A DNA stretch of 25,881 bases. It comes from Sphingobacterium sp. UBA5670 (lineage in GTDB: Bacteria > Bacteroidota > Bacteroidia > Sphingobacteriales > Sphingobacteriaceae). The position numbers and the translations under genes are program-made. Of this stretch, positions 22,405-25,881 are shown piece by piece (the first letter of the stretch is position 1; each line of letters begins with the position of its first letter). The notes below the pieces were generated by a model. The model saw only the letters and a program-made list of their open reading frames with translations, ran no database searches and was not told where the DNA came from. The DNA lies in contig NZ_DIIM01000029.1 in NCBI RefSeq assembly GCF_002420705.1, positions 56,408 to 82,288 of the forward strand, given 5' to 3'.

Positions 22405-24381
22405 TTACTGCGTAGGAAGCCGTACCTTAAATGTGGTTCCGCCGGCTGAGTTGCTCTCCACAGCGATATGTCCGTTATGCAGTTCTACAATTTCACGGCA
22501 GAGGTAAAGGCCTATGCCAAATCCCGAGATTGTTCCGACCCGATCTTTTCCTGCCCTGTAAAATCGCTCGAATATCTGATCGCGGTCTTCTTCGGCAATT
22601 CCCATGCCTTGGTCGCTGACAAAAATTTCGATATCCTTGTTTTCCTCCGCCAGATAGCCAAATGTAATCTGGGTTCCTATTGGCGAATATTTGGCTGCAT
22701 TTTCTACCAGATTTTGGACTACCTGCGCAATCTTATTCAGGTCTGCGTTAATGGATACACTTTGCGTCAGGTCAGCGACAATCTGATGGGAGTGGATCCT
22801 TAATTTAAATTCATCTTCAAGTTCAGCAAATAATTCCTTCAGATCAAATACTTCTCTTTCGATCGTCATTCTGCCGGAGTCGAACCGCGAAATGTTCAAG
22901 AATCCATTGATGAGGTTCTTCATATTGCGAACCTGTTTAAGAGATTTCAATGTAAGGTCCTGGTAATTCGTATTTGCTGTCAGGAGTGCCTGACGCTGCA
23001 TCAATTGAAGATAGGCGTTGATAGAGGTCAGGGGTGTCTTCAGTTCATGGCTAGCGATGCTTATAAAGTCATTTTTCCGCTGTTCCTCAGCTTTCTGTTC
23101 GGTAATATCCCTTAGTGTACCATTCAGACTTGCGGCTTTCCCCTTGGCATCATAAAACACTTTACCACGTGCTTGCACGAGCCTGCCGTTCGGGGACTGT
23201 GGATGGACGATACGGTATTCAATAAAGTAATTGCCATCCGACTCTTCGCTCAGTGCCTCAGTGATGGCAGCCATTACACGTTCCTGATCCTCTTCTACAA
23301 TGGAATTAATAGCGGCAGATAGATCCAGTTGATCCTCATCGCTTAAGCCGAACCATAATTTTAATAGTGCGTTTCCGGAGAACAGGTTCACCTCAGGCTC
23401 ATAATAGAACGTTGCAAGCTCTCCCGCATCGATAGCCATGGATAACATTTGTTGGTCCTTTTCACTTTTCCGTCGTTCAAGAACTTGATCGGTAATTTCT
23501 TCGAGGATGATCAGAATTCCCGTTACTTTATTATCAGCTGAAAAAATAGGTTGATAGATGGAGTTTACGATAGCCTCCCGCAATCCGTCCTTGTGGTGCA
23601 GCAGTATGGAAAGTTCATTATTTGTTTTTCGTACACCTTTTTCAAATGCTTCCTGGAGCCATTGGGTCATGGGCTGGCCCTGCAGCTCGGGCCTTGCGGT
23701 TTCGTGGGGCAGGCCCTGCACTTCCGCCAAATGACGGCCCCAGATCTTTAATATGGTTGGATTGGCGATGTCTATAATAAACTCTGGCCCCTTAAGCATT
23801 GCTATGCCAACCGGTGCTTGCTCAATAATTGTCCGCACCTGCTCACGGCTTTCTGCCAGCAGTTGTAAGGAACTGTTGAGCTCATCATTTGTAGCAGTCA
23901 ATTCTTCCAGCGTTGCTGCCATCTCCTCCATAAGCCCTTGTTCCTTTTTTTCTTTTTCCTGTATTTGTTGCTGATGCTGCCTTCTTAACGTAACGTTGCG
24001 GGCGGTGTTTAAAATGCACCAGGTTTTATTGTTTTGGTCTAATAGGGCCCTATATTCATAATCGAAATAATCTGTCACCGGAACACCATCCTTTATAAGC
24101 CTAGCTGGTGCCTCCTTTACGGAATAGGATTTGCCCGTACGCCAAACCTCTTGCAGAATAGATAAGAACGGCTGGTCTTCCAGTTCGGGAATAGCACTGA
24201 TCAGCGCCTTTCCAATAACGGATTCATCTTTGCCCCATAGGCTAAGCATACCCGCATTGGCAAACTGGATGGTCATCTCTGTTCCAGTATAGATTGATGT
24301 AGGCTCGGGAGAACAGCTCAATGCCTGTAAGATAAGGTCTTCGCCAAAAGAGGCACTGCCAAATTTTTTCTTAATGTCCAT
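22405..24381 (-). CDS. Multi-PAS sensor histidine kinase
   Basis: This 658-residue soluble kinase contains three PAS domains (about 20-132, 182-300 and 312-430), a charged coiled-coil linker after the first (QQQIQEKEKKEQGLMEEMAA region, 137-178), HisKA with phospho-acceptor His445 in SIASHELKTPLTS, and HATPase_c (about 545-655) with N box LVENAAKYS, G1 SDQGMGI, F box FERFYRA and G2 GFGIGLYLC. No membrane segments are seen. Each PAS is followed by a PAC-like segment (for example LNGTLRDITEQK). The signal is unknown and no response regulator is adjacent. A -7 box (TATCTTTG, 24387-24394) lies only 5 bases before the ATG, so either the mRNA is nearly leaderless or translation starts further in. 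Confidence 0.93.
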   Translation of the reverse strand: MDIKKKFGSASFGEDLILQALSCSPEPTSIYTGTEMTIQFANAGMLSLWGKDESVIGKALISAIPELEDQPFLSILQEVWRTGKSYSVKEAPARLIKDGVPVTDYFDYEYRALLDQNNKTWCILNTARNVTLRRQHQQQIQEKEKKEQGLMEEMAATLEELTATNDELNSSLQLLAESREQVRTIIEQAPVGIAMLKGPEFIIDIANPTILKIWGRHLAEVQGLPHETARPELQGQPMTQWLQEAFEKGVRKTNNELSILLHHKDGLREAIVNSIYQPIFSADNKVTGILIILEEITDQVLERRKSEKDQQMLSMAIDAGELATFYYEPEVNLFSGNALLKLWFGLSDEDQLDLSAAINSIVEEDQERVMAAITEALSEESDGNYFIEYRIVHPQSPNGRLVQARGKVFYDAKGKAASLNGTLRDITEQKAEEQRKNDFISIASHELKTPLTSINAYLQLMQRQALLTANTNYQDLTLKSLKQVRNMKNLINGFLNISRFDSGRMTIEREVFDLKELFAELEDEFKLRIHSHQIVADLTQSVSINADLNKIAQVVQNLVENAAKYSPIGTQITFGYLAEENKDIEIFVSDQGMGIAEEDRDQIFERFYRAGKDRVGTISGFGIGLYLCREIVELHNGHIAVESNSAGGTTFKVRLPTQ

Positions 24382-24386
24382 TAGGC

Positions 24387-24394
24387 CAAAGATA
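24387..24394 (-). promoter_or_regulatory. -7-like element directly before the multi-PAS kinase start
   Basis: TATCTTTG on the minus strand matches TAnnTTTG exactly but is 5 bases from the ATG and has no clear upstream TTG, so it would give a nearly leaderless mRNA or is a chance match. Confidence 0.35.
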
Positions 24395-24484
24395 AAGAAT
24401 ACATTTTGATAAAATGAGCTCTGTATCTTCTTTCAAATGCCGCAATGGCCTGTTCATTATAAATCATCGTTTACAAATACTTTT

Positions 24485-25881
24485 CTACGTGTTAGCAATT
24501 CTATTGATCATGCCCCTGAATATGAAGCCATGAAAAGGCCATACTGCATACCAGTAGAGCCTTCCGGCAAGGCCCAGGGGCCTGAAGGTCGCGGTCTGCA
24601 GCAGGAGATTATCTTCGATTTTAAATTCTAGCCATGCTTCTCCCGGGAGTTTCATTTCGGCGTAGAGCAGCAATCGTTTTGTTTTTTTATCTGCGATCAG
24701 TACGCGCCAAAAATCAAGTGCATCGCCGGCCGCCAGGTCACTTTTATTCTTTCGTCCTCGCCGCATCCCCACTCCGCCAACTAATTGATCCATGAATCCA
24801 CGGATTTTCCAGAGCCAGTTGCCATAATACCAGCCCGAATTGCCGCCTATGGACCATATTTTGGTCAACGATGCTTCACTATTAGGAAGAGGGGCCGTAC
24901 GGAAATCCTTAAAGCAACCATAACTGGGCACTTCCAGCAGCCGGGTGAGTCCGCCCGATAAGATATGACTGGTCTGGGCATCTTTCCAACTGGAAACCAC
25001 ATTGTCGCTTTCAATTTTTTGAAAAGCTAACTGGATGGATGCGCGGTAATTGATCAGCTGGATACCCAATTCCTCGGCCAGACGATTTGGTTTACAGATC
25101 ACTTCCACTTTCATGCTATCGACCAGATTTTTGGCTAGGTTATAGGAAGTGGAGGTCACAAAATAAAGCCAGTAGGAGGAAAGCCGCGGTGTCATAAGCG
25201 GGATCACATAAATGTGTCGCCTAAGTTTTCGTTCGGCAGCATATTGCAGCAACATCTCTTTATAGCTAAGGATGTCTGGACCGCCGATATCATAGCTGTT
25301 GTTAAAGGTATGCGGATTGGCGATAACGCCGATCATAAATTCGATCACGTTGCGTATGGCGATAGGCTGACATTTCGTCTTGAGCCATCTAGGCGTAATC
25401 ATCACCGGAAGTTTTTCCACAAGGTCGCGTATGATCTCGAACGATGCGCTCCCGGAGCCAACGATGATGCCTGCCCGCAGGGTGGTGATCGGAATACGCC
25501 CGCTAGCCAGGATGTTTTCAACGTTTCTTCTCGAATCGAGATGCTTCGATAAGTGATCTGAATTAATTATTCCACTCAGATAAATGATCTGCTGCGCGCT
25601 GGTTTTTTCCATAAAGTTGCGGAAGTTGGTCGCACATTGCGCTTCCATTTGCTGGAAATCACCCGACTGCGTGGCCATGGAATGGATCAGGAAATAAGCG
25701 ATGTCAATTTCAGGCGGAATATTTTTTAAGGTCTCCTGATCCAGGAAGTCGACTTCGACAACTTCAACAGGTCCCGGGATTGCCGATGTATCAAAACGGT
25801 TTTTATCTCTCACACAGCAGATAACTTCATGCCCCTGTTCCAGCAATACAGGCAAAAGTCGTTTTCCGATATACCCGGTAA
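24485..25881 (-). CDS. SDR-type NAD(P)-binding protein with C-terminal DUF2867 domain, 5' end missing
   Basis: The frame runs to the window edge; the first visible residues, TGYIGKRLLPVLLEQGHEV, are the end of a Rossmann GxxGxxG motif, so only about ten residues are missing and the TTG at 25855 is not the start. An atypical (extended-like) SDR/NmrA-type Rossmann domain covers about the first 300 residues (CCVRDKNR, YLSGII, LRAGIIVGSGS, YDIGGPDILSYKEML), followed by DUF2867 (about 310-460: SIGGNSGWYYGNWLWKIRGF, then LPGEAWLEFKI and the aromatic end LYWYAVWPFHGFIFRGM). This fusion is common in bacteria; the reaction is unknown. It lies upstream of the multi-PAS kinase on the same strand, 103 bases away. 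Confidence 0.9.
   Translation of the reverse strand, partial: TGYIGKRLLPVLLEQGHEVICCVRDKNRFDTSAIPGPVEVVEVDFLDQETLKNIPPEIDIAYFLIHSMATQSGDFQQMEAQCATNFRNFMEKTSAQQIIYLSGIINSDHLSKHLDSRRNVENILASGRIPITTLRAGIIVGSGSASFEIIRDLVEKLPVMITPRWLKTKCQPIAIRNVIEFMIGVIANPHTFNNSYDIGGPDILSYKEMLLQYAAERKLRRHIYVIPLMTPRLSSYWLYFVTSTSYNLAKNLVDSMKVEVICKPNRLAEELGIQLINYRASIQLAFQKIESDNVVSSWKDAQTSHILSGGLTRLLEVPSYGCFKDFRTAPLPNSEASLTKIWSIGGNSGWYYGNWLWKIRGFMDQLVGGVGMRRGRKNKSDLAAGDALDFWRVLIADKKTKRLLLYAEMKLPGEAWLEFKIEDNLLLQTATFRPLGLAGRLYWYAVWPFHGFIFRGMINRIANT

Noticed and set aside
23753..23974. Ser-rich plus-strand frame inside the multi-PAS kinase
   Set aside because: Composition is the antisense of the coiled-coil linker; no independent support.
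1..25881. CRISPR array, tRNA or rRNA genes, prophage or complete transposon
   Set aside because: No regularly spaced repeats, no cloverleaf or rRNA sequence noticed, and no integrase, transposase or phage structural genes among the reading frames.

Overview
The window looks like chromosomal DNA of a Bacteroidota bacterium, most likely a Sphingobacterium- or Pedobacter-like member of the Sphingobacteriaceae. This is an inference from protein style, moderate GC content, and repeated matches to the Bacteroidota promoter (a -7 box TAnnTTTG, sometimes with TTG about 17-20 bases upstream) just before gene starts. There are no rRNA or tRNA genes, no CRISPR array and no intact insertion sequence. Both ends cut genes: an HPt-domain protein on the left and an SDR/DUF2867 oxidoreductase on the right.

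Layout. 1-1460: end of an HPt phosphotransfer protein, then a single-gene alpha/beta hydrolase (haloperoxidase type), each followed by a terminator. 1764-4483: a tight four-gene operon coding for an oxalate-decarboxylase-type bicupin, a DUF1275/YoaK membrane protein, a thiol peroxiredoxin and a DsbA-like CPYC protein. 4775-6184: an aldo/keto reductase divergent from an HxlR regulator. 6245-8674: an exported HSL-type esterase and an OsmC peroxiredoxin in one operon, then an AraC regulator. 9154-11228: a PAS histidine kinase and a single-domain response regulator, separated by a decayed arsB-like transporter gene. 11229-11942: a gene graveyard with a PAS-LuxR remnant and a promoter carrying an 18-bp direct repeat. 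11943-15637: aldehyde dehydrogenase, AraC regulator, and a convergent 14-TM-type MFS exporter. 15966-22237: a small membrane-anchored protein followed by a TolC / RND pump / adaptor efflux operon. 22405-25881: a three-PAS histidine kinase and the partial SDR gene.

Theme. Many genes fit handling of oxidants, electrophiles and toxic organics: peroxiredoxins, OsmC, aldo/keto reductase, aldehyde dehydrogenase, haloperoxidase-like hydrolase, esterase and two efflux systems, with one-component regulators (HxlR, AraC x2) beside the genes they probably control. That joint role is inferred from family membership and proximity.

Least ordinary parts: (i) the intergenic DNA, which holds an arsB-like pseudogene with two stop codons, a PAS-LuxR gene collapsed by an apparent internal deletion, a large nested hairpin (8933-9040) that ends no gene, and a 14-bp tandem duplication in a possibly decayed frame; (ii) the oxalate decarboxylase-redox operon; (iii) an RND pump lacking the usual proton-relay lysine and second aspartate; (iv) the 18-bp AraC-type direct repeat abutting the aldehyde dehydrogenase promoter. 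I found no convincing wholly new defence or mobile system.
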